Origin: Acanthosepion esculentum
Taxonomy: Eukaryota > Mollusca > Cephalopoda > Sepiida > Sepiidae
Assembly (NCBI GenBank): GCA_964036315.1
Contig: OZ038510.1
Location: 87,154,164-87,218,163 of the forward strand
Direction: 5' to 3'
DNA: 64,000 nt
Below are positions 48,712-60,500 of the stretch, in pieces. Position 1 is the stretch's first letter; each line of letters starts with the position of its first letter. Under the pieces are notes generated by a model, which worked only from the letters and a program-made list of their open reading frames with translations, made no database searches and was not told the DNA's origin. The position numbers and the translations under genes were made by a program.

Positions 48712-51700
48712 TGGGACTTTCTGGAACTGGAGGTCGTCTGCGTGGGACGTTCTGGGACTGCCACCTGGGAGGGGGTCGTCTGCATGGGACATTCTGGGAC
48801 TGGGGGTCGTCTGCGTGGGACTTTCTGGGACTGTCTCCTGGGTGGGGGGGGTCGTCTGCGTGGGACTTTCTGCGTCTGTCTCCTGGGTGGGGGGTCGTCT
48901 GCGTGGGTTTTTGTGGGACTGGGGTCTTCTGCGTGTGACTTTCTGGGACTGGGGGGTCGTCTGCGTGGGACTTTCTGGGACTGTCTCCTGGCTGGAGGGT
49001 CATCTGCGTGGGACTTACTGGGACTGGAGGTCGTCTGCGTGGGACGTTCTGGGACTGCCACCTGGGTGGGGGTCGTCTGCATGGGACATTCTGGGACTGG
49101 GGGTCGTCTGCGTGGGACTTTCTGGGACTGCCTCCTGGGTGGGGGTCGTCTGCGTGGGACTTTCTGGGACTGGGGGTCGCCTGCGTGGGACTGTCTGGGA
49201 CTGTCTCCTGGGTGGGGGGTCGTCTGCGTTGGACTTTCTGGGACTGTCTCCTGGGTCGGGGTCTTCCTTGTTGGGATCTCTGGGACTGGGTGTCGTCTGC
49301 GTGGGACTTTCTTGGACTGTCTCCTGGGTGGGGGGGTCGTCTGCGTGGGACATTCTGGGACTGGGGGTCGTCTGCGTGGGACTTTCTGGGACTGCCTCCT
49401 GGGTGGGTGTCGTCTGCGTGGGACTTTCTGGGACTGGGGGTCGCCTGCGTGGGACTGTCTGGGACTGTCTCCTGGGTGGGGGGGTCGTCTGCGTGGGACT
49501 TTCTGCGTCTGTCTCCTGGGTGGGGGGTCGTCTGCGTGGGTCTTTGTGGGACTGGGGGTCGTCTGCGTGGGACTTTCTGGGACTGGGGGGTCGTCTGCGT
49601 GGGACTTTCTGGCACTGTTTCCTGGCGGGGGGGTCGTCTGCATGGAACTTTCTCTGACAGTTTCCTGGGTGTGGGATCGTCTGCGTGGCATTTCTAGGAC
49701 TGGGGGTTGTCTCCGTGGGACTTTCTGGGACTGGGGGTTGTCTGCGTAGGACTTTCTGGGACTGTCTCCTGAGTGGGGGGGTCGTCTGCGTGGGACTTTC
49801 TGGGACTGTCTCCTGTCTGGGGGAGTCGTCTCCGTGGGACTTTCTGGGACTGGGGCTCGTCTGCGTGGGACTTTCTGGGACTGGGGTTCGTCTGCGTGTG
49901 ACTTTCTGGGACTGGGGGTCGTCTGCGTGGGACTTTCTGTGATAGTCTCCTGCGTGGGGGGGCGTCCATTTGGGACATTCTGGGACTGTCTCCAGGGTGG
50001 GCTCGTATTCGTGGGACTTTCTGGGACTGGGGGTCGTCAGCGTGGTACTTTCTGGGACTGGCTCCTGGGTGTGGGTTCGTCTGCGTGAAACTTCCTGGGA
50101 CTGTCTCCTGGGTGGGGGGTTGTCAGCATGGGACTTTATGGGACTGGGGGTCGTCTGCTTGGGACTTTCTTGGACTGTCTCCTGGGTGCGTGGTCGTCTG
50201 CGTGGGACTTTCAGGGTGGGGGTCTTCTGCGTGGGACTTCCTGGGACTGTCTCCTGGGTGGGGGGTTGTCAGCGTGGGACTTTCTCGGACTGGGGGTCGT
50301 CTGCTTGGGACTTTCTGGGACTGTCTCCTGAGTGGGCGGTCGTCTGCGTGGGATTTTCTGGGACTGTCTCCTTGGTGGGGGTCGTCCTTGTGGGACTCTC
50401 TGGGACAGGGGGTCGTCTGCGTGGGACTTTCTGGGACTGGGGGGTCGTCTGCGTGGGACTTTCTGGGACTGTCTCCCTGCTGGGGGCTCGTCTGCGTGAG
50501 ACTTTCTGGGACTGGAGGTCGTCTGCATGGGACTTTCTGGGACTGCCACCTGGGTGGGGGGGTCGTCTGCGTGGGACATTCTTGGACTGTGTGTCGTGTG
50601 CGTGGTACATTCTGGGAGTGTCTCCTTGGTGGGGGGTCGTCTGCGTGGGACTTTGTCGGACTGGGGGACGTCTGCGTGGGACTTTCTAGGACTGGGGGTC
50701 GTCTGCGTGGGACATTCTGGCACTGTCTCCTGGGTGGGGGATCGTCTGCGTGGGACTTTCTGGGACTGCCACCTGGGTGGGGGGTCGTCTGCGTGGGACT
50801 TTCTGGGACTGGGGGTCGTCTGCGTGGGACTTTCTATGACTGTCCCCTGGGTGTGGGGTCGTCTGCGTGGGCCTTTCTGTGTCTGTTTCCTGGGTGGGGG
50901 GTCGTCTGCGTGGGACTTTGTGGGACTGGGGGTCTTCTGCGTGGGACTTTCTGGGACTGGGGGGTCGTCTGCGTGGGACTTTCTGGGACTGTCTCCTGGC
51001 TGGGGGGTCGTCTGCGTGGGACTTTCTGGGACTGGAGGTCGTCTGCGTGGGACGTTCTGGGACTGCCACCTGGGTGGGGGTCGTCTGCATGGGACATTCT
51101 GGGACTGGGGGTCGTCTGCGTGGGACATTCTGGGACTGTCTCCTGGGTGGGGGGTCGTCTGCGTGGGACTTTCTGGGACTTGGGGTCGTCTGCGTGGGAC
51201 TTTCTGGAACTGGGCGTCGTCTGCGTGGGACTTTCTAGGACTGTCTCCTGGGTGGGGGGGGTCGTCTGCGTGGTACTTTCTGGGAATGTCTTCTGTGTGG
51301 GGGGTCGTCTGCGTTGGACTTTCTTGGACTGGGGGTCGTCTGCGTGGGACGTTCTGGGACTGGCTCCTGGTTGGGTGATCTTCTGCGTGGAAATTTCTGG
51401 GACTGTCTCCTGGGTGGGGGTCGTCTGTGTGGGACTTTCTGGGACTGGGGGCGTCTGCGTGGGACATTCTGGCACTGGGGTCGTCTGCGTGGGACTTTCT
51501 GGGACAGGGGGTCGTCTGCGTGGGACTTTCTGGAACTCGGCGTCGTCTGCGTGTGACTTTCTGGGACTGTCTCCTGGGTGGGAGTTCGTCTGTATGGGAT
51601 CTTCTGGGACTGTCGACTGTGTGGGGGGCGTCTGCGTGAGACTTTCTGGGACTGGGGGTCGTCTGCGTGGGACTTTCTGTGACTGGGGTTCGTCTGCGTG

Positions 51701-52217
51701 CGACTTTCTGGGACTGTCTCCTGGGTATGGGTTCGTCTGCGTGGGACTCTCTGGGACTGTGTGTCGTCTGCGTGGGTCTTTCTGGGACTGTCTCCTGGGT
51801 GGGGGGTCTTCTGCGGGGGACTTTCTTGGTCTGTCTCCTGGTTGGGGATCGTCTGCGTGGGATTCTGTGGGACTGGGGGTCGTCTGCGTGGGACTTTCTG
51901 GGACTGGGGGGTCGTCTGCGTGGGACTTTCTGGGACTGGAGGTCGTCTGCATGGGACTTTCTGGGACTGCTACCTGGGTGGGGCGGTCGTCTGCGTGGGA
52001 CATTCTTGGACTATGTGTCGTGTGCGTGGGACTTTCTGGGACTGGGGCTCGTCTGCGTGGGTCTTTCTGTGACTGTCTCCTGGGTGGGGGGTCGTCTGTT
52101 TGGGACATTCTGGGACTGTCTTCAGGGTGGGAGACGTCTTCGTGGGACATTCTGGGACTGGGGGGTCGTCTGCGTGGGGCATTCTGGCACTGTCTCCTGT
52201 GTGGGGGTTCGTCTGCT
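48712..52217 (-). repeat. 3,506-bp tandem duplication, copy 1
   Basis: Every line I compared between this copy and 52,218-55,723 is identical, including rare variants such as GGGGGGGCGTCCATTTGGGAC, CTCTGACAGTTTCCTGG and GGGATCTCTGGGACTGGG. Copy boundaries fall in GGGACTTTCTGG, the monomer core, so the duplication can be explained by unequal exchange between out-of-register monomers. Long open frames that begin inside it, such as 50,085-53,255, are repeated at 53,591 and are not genes. Confidence 0.95.
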
Positions 52218-55200
52218 TGGGACTTTCTGGAACTGGAGGTCGTCTGCGTGGGACGTTCTGGGACTGCCACCTGGGAGGGGGTCGTCTGCATGGGACATTC
52301 TGGGACTGGGGGTCGTCTGCGTGGGACTTTCTGGGACTGTCTCCTGGGTGGGGGGGGTCGTCTGCGTGGGACTTTCTGCGTCTGTCTCCTGGGTGGGGGG
52401 TCGTCTGCGTGGGTTTTTGTGGGACTGGGGTCTTCTGCGTGTGACTTTCTGGGACTGGGGGGTCGTCTGCGTGGGACTTTCTGGGACTGTCTCCTGGCTG
52501 GAGGGTCATCTGCGTGGGACTTACTGGGACTGGAGGTCGTCTGCGTGGGACGTTCTGGGACTGCCACCTGGGTGGGGGTCGTCTGCATGGGACATTCTGG
52601 GACTGGGGGTCGTCTGCGTGGGACTTTCTGGGACTGCCTCCTGGGTGGGGGTCGTCTGCGTGGGACTTTCTGGGACTGGGGGTCGCCTGCGTGGGACTGT
52701 CTGGGACTGTCTCCTGGGTGGGGGGTCGTCTGCGTTGGACTTTCTGGGACTGTCTCCTGGGTCGGGGTCTTCCTTGTTGGGATCTCTGGGACTGGGTGTC
52801 GTCTGCGTGGGACTTTCTTGGACTGTCTCCTGGGTGGGGGGGTCGTCTGCGTGGGACATTCTGGGACTGGGGGTCGTCTGCGTGGGACTTTCTGGGACTG
52901 CCTCCTGGGTGGGTGTCGTCTGCGTGGGACTTTCTGGGACTGGGGGTCGCCTGCGTGGGACTGTCTGGGACTGTCTCCTGGGTGGGGGGGTCGTCTGCGT
53001 GGGACTTTCTGCGTCTGTCTCCTGGGTGGGGGGTCGTCTGCGTGGGTCTTTGTGGGACTGGGGGTCGTCTGCGTGGGACTTTCTGGGACTGGGGGGTCGT
53101 CTGCGTGGGACTTTCTGGCACTGTTTCCTGGCGGGGGGGTCGTCTGCATGGAACTTTCTCTGACAGTTTCCTGGGTGTGGGATCGTCTGCGTGGCATTTC
53201 TAGGACTGGGGGTTGTCTCCGTGGGACTTTCTGGGACTGGGGGTTGTCTGCGTAGGACTTTCTGGGACTGTCTCCTGAGTGGGGGGGTCGTCTGCGTGGG
53301 ACTTTCTGGGACTGTCTCCTGTCTGGGGGAGTCGTCTCCGTGGGACTTTCTGGGACTGGGGCTCGTCTGCGTGGGACTTTCTGGGACTGGGGTTCGTCTG
53401 CGTGTGACTTTCTGGGACTGGGGGTCGTCTGCGTGGGACTTTCTGTGATAGTCTCCTGCGTGGGGGGGCGTCCATTTGGGACATTCTGGGACTGTCTCCA
53501 GGGTGGGCTCGTATTCGTGGGACTTTCTGGGACTGGGGGTCGTCAGCGTGGTACTTTCTGGGACTGGCTCCTGGGTGTGGGTTCGTCTGCGTGAAACTTC
53601 CTGGGACTGTCTCCTGGGTGGGGGGTTGTCAGCATGGGACTTTATGGGACTGGGGGTCGTCTGCTTGGGACTTTCTTGGACTGTCTCCTGGGTGCGTGGT
53701 CGTCTGCGTGGGACTTTCAGGGTGGGGGTCTTCTGCGTGGGACTTCCTGGGACTGTCTCCTGGGTGGGGGGTTGTCAGCGTGGGACTTTCTCGGACTGGG
53801 GGTCGTCTGCTTGGGACTTTCTGGGACTGTCTCCTGAGTGGGCGGTCGTCTGCGTGGGATTTTCTGGGACTGTCTCCTTGGTGGGGGTCGTCCTTGTGGG
53901 ACTCTCTGGGACAGGGGGTCGTCTGCGTGGGACTTTCTGGGACTGGGGGGTCGTCTGCGTGGGACTTTCTGGGACTGTCTCCCTGCTGGGGGCTCGTCTG
54001 CGTGAGACTTTCTGGGACTGGAGGTCGTCTGCATGGGACTTTCTGGGACTGCCACCTGGGTGGGGGGGTCGTCTGCGTGGGACATTCTTGGACTGTGTGT
54101 CGTGTGCGTGGTACATTCTGGGAGTGTCTCCTTGGTGGGGGGTCGTCTGCGTGGGACTTTGTCGGACTGGGGGACGTCTGCGTGGGACTTTCTAGGACTG
54201 GGGGTCGTCTGCGTGGGACATTCTGGCACTGTCTCCTGGGTGGGGGATCGTCTGCGTGGGACTTTCTGGGACTGCCACCTGGGTGGGGGGTCGTCTGCGT
54301 GGGACTTTCTGGGACTGGGGGTCGTCTGCGTGGGACTTTCTATGACTGTCCCCTGGGTGTGGGGTCGTCTGCGTGGGCCTTTCTGTGTCTGTTTCCTGGG
54401 TGGGGGGTCGTCTGCGTGGGACTTTGTGGGACTGGGGGTCTTCTGCGTGGGACTTTCTGGGACTGGGGGGTCGTCTGCGTGGGACTTTCTGGGACTGTCT
54501 CCTGGCTGGGGGGTCGTCTGCGTGGGACTTTCTGGGACTGGAGGTCGTCTGCGTGGGACGTTCTGGGACTGCCACCTGGGTGGGGGTCGTCTGCATGGGA
54601 CATTCTGGGACTGGGGGTCGTCTGCGTGGGACATTCTGGGACTGTCTCCTGGGTGGGGGGTCGTCTGCGTGGGACTTTCTGGGACTTGGGGTCGTCTGCG
54701 TGGGACTTTCTGGAACTGGGCGTCGTCTGCGTGGGACTTTCTAGGACTGTCTCCTGGGTGGGGGGGGTCGTCTGCGTGGTACTTTCTGGGAATGTCTTCT
54801 GTGTGGGGGGTCGTCTGCGTTGGACTTTCTTGGACTGGGGGTCGTCTGCGTGGGACGTTCTGGGACTGGCTCCTGGTTGGGTGATCTTCTGCGTGGAAAT
54901 TTCTGGGACTGTCTCCTGGGTGGGGGTCGTCTGTGTGGGACTTTCTGGGACTGGGGGCGTCTGCGTGGGACATTCTGGCACTGGGGTCGTCTGCGTGGGA
55001 CTTTCTGGGACAGGGGGTCGTCTGCGTGGGACTTTCTGGAACTCGGCGTCGTCTGCGTGTGACTTTCTGGGACTGTCTCCTGGGTGGGAGTTCGTCTGTA
55101 TGGGATCTTCTGGGACTGTCGACTGTGTGGGGGGCGTCTGCGTGAGACTTTCTGGGACTGGGGGTCGTCTGCGTGGGACTTTCTGTGACTGGGGTTCGTC

Positions 55201-55723
55201 TGCGTGCGACTTTCTGGGACTGTCTCCTGGGTATGGGTTCGTCTGCGTGGGACTCTCTGGGACTGTGTGTCGTCTGCGTGGGTCTTTCTGGGACTGTCTC
55301 CTGGGTGGGGGGTCTTCTGCGGGGGACTTTCTTGGTCTGTCTCCTGGTTGGGGATCGTCTGCGTGGGATTCTGTGGGACTGGGGGTCGTCTGCGTGGGAC
55401 TTTCTGGGACTGGGGGGTCGTCTGCGTGGGACTTTCTGGGACTGGAGGTCGTCTGCATGGGACTTTCTGGGACTGCTACCTGGGTGGGGCGGTCGTCTGC
55501 GTGGGACATTCTTGGACTATGTGTCGTGTGCGTGGGACTTTCTGGGACTGGGGCTCGTCTGCGTGGGTCTTTCTGTGACTGTCTCCTGGGTGGGGGGTCG
55601 TCTGTTTGGGACATTCTGGGACTGTCTTCAGGGTGGGAGACGTCTTCGTGGGACATTCTGGGACTGGGGGGTCGTCTGCGTGGGGCATTCTGGCACTGTC
55701 TCCTGTGTGGGGGTTCGTCTGCT
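52218..55723 (-). repeat. 3,506-bp tandem duplication, copy 2
   Basis: This copy abuts copy 1 directly. Identity to copy 1 starts at 52,218 (48,711 and 52,217 differ). The two diverge at 52,231/55,737, where the copy-1 end reads CTGGAACTGG and the copy-2 end reads CTGGGACTGG. Perfect identity over 3.5 kb contrasts with the divergence between all other duplicates here. Confidence 0.95.
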
Positions 55724-57564
55724 TGGGACTTTCTGGGACTGGGTGTCGTCTGCGTGGGACTTTCTGGGACTGTCTCCTGGGTGGGGGATCGTCTGCGTGG
55801 GACTTTCTGGGACTGCCAACTTGGTGGGGGGACGTCTGCGTAGGACTTTCTGGGACTGGGGGTCGTCTGCGTGGGATTTTCTGGGACTGTCTCCTGGGTG
55901 GGGGTTCGTCTGCGTGGGCCTTACTGTGTCTGTCTCCTGGGTGGGGGGTCGTCTGCGTGGGACTTTGTGGGACTGGGGGTCGTCTGCGAGGGACTTTCTG
56001 GGACTGGGGGGTCTTCTGCGTGGGACTTTCTGGGACTGTCTCCTGGGTGGGGGGTCGTCTGCGTGGGACTTTGTGGGACTGGGAGTCGTCTGCGAGGGAC
56101 TTTCTGGGACTGGGGGGTCGTCAGCGTGGGACTTTCTGGGACTGGAGGTCGTCTGCGTGGGACGTTCTGGGACTGCAACCTGGGTGGGGGGTCGTCTGCG
56201 TGGGACATTCTTGGACTGTGGGTCGTCTGAGTTGGACATTCTGGGAGTGTCTCCTGGGTGGGGGGTCGTCTGCGTGGGACATTGTCGGAATGGGGGTCGT
56301 CTGCGTGGGACTTTCTCGGACTTGGGTTCGTCTGCGTGGGACTTTCAGGGACTGTCTCCTGGGTTGGGGGTCGTCTGCGTGGTACTTTCTGGGACTGTCT
56401 ACTGTGTGGGGGGTCGTCTGCGTTGGACTTTCTGGGACTGGGGGTCGTCTGCGTGGGACGTTCTGGGACTGGCTCCTGGGTGGGGGGTCTTCTGCTTGGA
56501 ACGTTCTCGGACTGTCTCCTGGGTGGGGGGTCGTCTGCGTGGGATTTTCTTTGACTGGGGGTCGTCTGCGTGGGACTTTCTGGGACTGGGGGTCGTCTGC
56601 GTTGGACTTTCTGGGACTGTCTCCTGGGTGGGTGGTCTTCTGTTTGGGACTTTCTGGGACTGTCTCCTGTGTGGGGGGTCGTCTGCGTGGGACTTTCTTG
56701 GAAAGGGGGTCGTCTGCGTGGGACTTTCTGGGACTGGGTGTCGTCTACGTTGGACTTTCTGGGACTGTCTCCTCAGTGGGGGGTCGTCGCCGTGGGACTT
56801 TCTGTGTCTGGGGGTCGTCTGCGTTGGACATTCTGGGACTGTCTCATGGGTGGGCGGTCGTGTGCTTTGGACTTTGTCGGACTGGAGATCGTCTGCGTGG
56901 TACTTTCTGGGACTGGGGGTCGTCTGCGTGGAACTTTCTGGGACTGGGTGTCGTCTGCGTGGGACATTCTGGGACTGTCTCCTGTGTGGCGGGTCGTGTG
57001 CGTGGGACTTTGTCGGACTGGGGGTCGTCTGCGTGGGACTTTCTGGGACTGGGGTTCGTCTGCGTGGGACTTTCTACGACTGGGGTTCGTCTGCGTCGGA
57101 CTTTCTGGGACTTGGTGTCGTCTGCGTGGGACTTTCTGGGACTGTCTTCTGGGTGGGAGGTCGTCTGCTTGCGACTTTCTGGGACTGGGGTCGTCTGCGT
57201 GGGACTTTCTCGGACTCAGGGCTGTCTGCGTGGGATTTTCTTGGACTGGGGGTCGTCTGTTTGGGAATTTCTGGGACTGGAGGTCTTCTGCGTGGGACTT
57301 TCTGGGACTGGGGGCCGTCTGCGTGCGACTTTCTGGGACTGTCTCCTGGGTGGGGGGTCGTCTGTTTGGGACTTTCTGGGACTGTCTACTGGGTGGGGGC
57401 TCGTCTGCGTTGGACTTTTTGGGACTGGGGTCCGTATGCGTGGGACTTTCTGGGGCTGTCTCCTGGGTGGGGTGTCGTCTGCGTGGGACTTTCTGGGACT
57501 GTCTCCTGGGTGGGGTGTCGACTGCGTGGGACTTTCTGGGACTGGGGGTCGTCTGCGTGGGACT
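55724..57564 (-). repeat. Diverged terminal monomers of the 31/43-bp satellite
   Basis: The last 1.8 kb before the array ends shows more scattered substitutions (for example GTCTCATGGGTGGGCGGTC, CTCGGACTCAGGGCTGTC and GGGGTCCGTATGCG). I noticed no kilobase-scale duplicate of it. Edge monomers that escape homogenisation would look like this, but that is inference. Confidence 0.7.
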
Positions 57565-57575
57565 AAGGCAGTTTC
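57555..57575. other. Junction between the two satellites
   Basis: TCTGCGTGGGACT of the first satellite is followed immediately by AAGGCAGTTTCACAC of the second. The T at 57,564 fits both consensus sequences. There is no spacer, target-site duplication or transposon end, and GC content changes at once from about 65% to about 48%. Confidence 0.92.
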
Positions 57576-60500
57576 ACACAAGAGCCAGGCGTATTCGGCT
57601 TGTAGCAGGCTGAGATTTCTTGTAAGGCAGTTTTGAAAAAAAGAGACAGGAGATGTCGTTTTGTAGCAGCCTGAGATTGCTTTGAAGACAGTTTTCACAA
57701 AAGAGCCAAGAGAAGTCGACTCGAGACGCCTGGGATTGCTTGTGAGGCAATTTGCACAAAAAGTCAATAGAATTGTGCTGGCGGCACCCTGAGATTGCGT
57801 GTAAGGCAGTTGGCACAAAAGATACAGGATATGTCGATTTGTAATGGTCTGAGATTGCTTGTAATGCAGTTTCACAAAAGAGCCAGGCGTATTCAGCTTG
57901 TAGCAGGGTGAGATTGCTTGTAATGTTGCTTTAAAAAAAAAGATACAGGAGATGTCGATTTGTAGCAGCCTGAGATTGCTTTTAAGGCAGTTTTCACAAA
58001 AGAGACAAGAGAAGTCTTGTTCGTAGATGCCTGGGATTGCTTGTAAGGCAATTTACACAAAAGAGCCAGGAGAATTCGGTTTGCAGCAGCCCTAGATTGC
58101 TTGTAAGGCAGTTGCCACAAATGAGCTAGGAGAAATCGGCTCGTAGCCGACTGGGATTGCTTGTAAAGCAATTGGCACAAAAAGCCAGGAGAATTGGGAT
58201 TGCTGCAGCCTGAGATTGCTTGTAAGGCAGTTGTCACAATAGAACCAGGAGAATTCGGCTTGTAGCAGCCTGAGATTGCTTGTAAGGCAGTTACCACAAA
58301 AGAGCCAGGAGAAATCGGCACGTAGCCGCCTTGGATTGCTGTAAAGGCAATTGGCACAAAAAGTCAGGAGTACTGTTCAGGTGGCAGCCTGAGATTGCTT
58401 GTAAGGCAGTTGTCAAAGAAGAGACAGGAGATGTCGATTTGTAGCGGCCTTAGATTGCTTGCAAGGCAGTTTCACAAAAAAGCCAGGCGTATTCGGCTTG
58501 TAGCAGCCTGAGATTGCTTGTAAGGCAGTTTCACCAAAGAGACATGAGATATCGTTTTGTAGCAGCCTGATATTACTTGTAAGGCCGTTTTCACAAAAGA
58601 GCCAAGAGAAGTCGGCTCGTAGCAGCCTGACATTGCTTGTGAGGCAGTAGTCACAGAAGCGCCAGGAGAATTCGGCTTGTAGCAGCCTGAGATTTCTTGT
58701 AAGGCAGTTTCCACAAAAGAGCCAGGAGAAATCGGCTCGTAGCCGCATGGGAATGTCTTTTAAGGCAATTGGCACAAAAAGCTAGGAGAATTGGGATTGC
58801 TGCAGCCTGAGATAGCTTGTAAGGCAGTTGTCACAATAGAACCAGGAGAATTCGGCTTGTAGCAGACTGAGATTGCTTGTAAGGCAGTTACCACAAAAGA
58901 GCCAGGAGAAATTGGCACGTAGCCGCCTGGGATTGCTTTTAAGGCAATTGGCACAAAAAGTCAGGAGAACTGTCCTGGCGGCAGCCTGAGATTGCTTGTA
59001 AGGCTGTTATCACAAAAGCGCCAGGAGAATTCGGCTTGTAGCAGCCTGAGATTTCTTGTAAGGCAGTTGCCACAAAAGGGTCAGGAGAAATCGGCTCGTA
59101 GCCGCCTGGGATTGCTTGTAAGGCAATTCGCACAAAAAGCCAGGAGATTTCATTTTGCTGAAGCCTGAGAATGCTTGTAAGGCAGTTGTCACAAAAGAGC
59201 CAGGATATGTCGATTTGTAGCGGCCTGAGATTGCTTGTAAGGCAATTTCACAAAAGAGCCAGGCGTATTCGGCTTGTAGCAGGCTGAGATTGCATGTAAG
59301 GCAATTGGCACAAGAAGTCAGGAGAATTGGGCTAGCGGCAGCCTCATATTGCTTGTAAGGCAATTGTAACAAAAGGGAAAGGAGATGTCGATTTGTAGCG
59401 GCTTGAGATTGCTTGCAAGTCAGTTTTCACAAAAGAGCCAAGAGAAGTTTCCTAGTAGCATCCTGATTTTGCTTGTAATGCAGTTATCACAAAAGAGCCA
59501 GGAGAAATCGCCTCTTAGCCGCCTGGGATTGCTTGTAAGGCAATTGGCACAAAAAGCCAGGTGAATTGGGATTGCTGCAGCCTGAGATTGCTTGAAAGGC
59601 AGTTTTCACAAAAGAGTAGATTGCTTGTTTTCACAAAAGAGCCAAGAGAAGTCGGCTAGTAGCATCCTGATTTTGCTTGTAAGGCAATTGGCACAAAAAT
59701 CAAGAGAATTGGGCTAGCGACAGCCTGTGATTGCTTGTAAGGCAGTTGTCACAAAAGAGCCATGAGATGTCGATTTGTAGCGGCCTGAGATTCCATGTAA
59801 GGCAGTTTCACAAAAGAGCCAGGCGTATTCGGCTTGTAGCAGGCTGAGAATGCTTGTAAGGTAGTTTTCACAAAAGAGACAGGAGATGTCGATTTGTAGC
59901 AGCATCTGATTGCTTGTAAGGCAGTTTTCACAAAAGAGCCAAGATAAGTCAGCTCGTAGCAGTCTGACATTGCTTGTAAGGCAGTTGTCAAAAAAGAGCC
60001 AGAAGAATTCGTCTTGTAGCTGACTGAGATTGCTTGTAAGGCAGTTGCCACAAAAGAGCCAGGAGAAATAGGCTCGTAGCCGCCTGGGATTGCTTGTAAG
60101 GCAATTGGCACAAAAAGCCAGGAGAATTGGGCTTTTAGCAGCCTGAGAATGCTTGTAAGGCAGATCCTACAAATGAGCTAGGAGAAATCGGCTCGTAGCA
60201 GCCTGGGATTGCTTGTAAGGCAATTGGCACAAAAAGCGTGGCGAATTGGGCTTGCTGCAGACTGAGATTGCTTGAAAAACAGTTGTCACAAAAGAGCCAG
60301 GCGCTGTCGATTTGCAGCGCCATGTGATTGCTTGTAAGGCAGTTTTCACAAAAGATCCAAGAGAAGTCGGCTCGTAGCAGCCTGACATTGCTTGTAAGGC
60401 ACTTACAACAAAAGAGCCAGGAGAAATCGGAACGTAGCCGCCTGGGATTGCTTTTAAGGCAATTGGCTCAAAAAGTGAGGAGAATTGGGCTAGCGGCAGC

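Larger units (their letters stand above)
37510..57564 (-). repeat. 31/43-bp satellite, block B2 (inverted orientation)
   Basis: This is the longest same-orientation block, with the G-rich strand given throughout except for one monomer-sized flip near 37,985-38,013. About 38.2-47 kb resembles, in reverse order, A1 sequence between about 7 and 12.1 kb, judged from shared rare variants. These include GACCCTGAGGGACTGG at 39,305 (its complement is near 11,165) and the TTTGGTAATTTATGGG variant near 39,045 (its complement is near 11,461). The block also contains the 1,268-bp and 3,506-bp tandem duplications and the 242-bp higher-order repeat listed separately. The last 1.8 kb (55.7-57.56 kb) is ordinary diverged monomers. 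No gene is supported. Confidence 0.97.

Noticed and set aside
1..57564. A proline/arginine-rich or tryptophan-rich repeat protein gene
   Set aside because: The apparent peptide repeats are translations of the same DNA repeat in different frames. The exact duplicates also duplicate the frames, and the orientation switches turn one peptide type into the other.
1..57564. EGR-type or AhR-type binding sites from GCGTGGG / TGCGTG in each monomer
   Set aside because: The monomer has GCGTGGGAC rather than the GCGTGGGCG consensus, and CTGCGTG rather than TNGCGTG. Partial matches are expected once a short GC-rich motif is repeated more than a thousand times.
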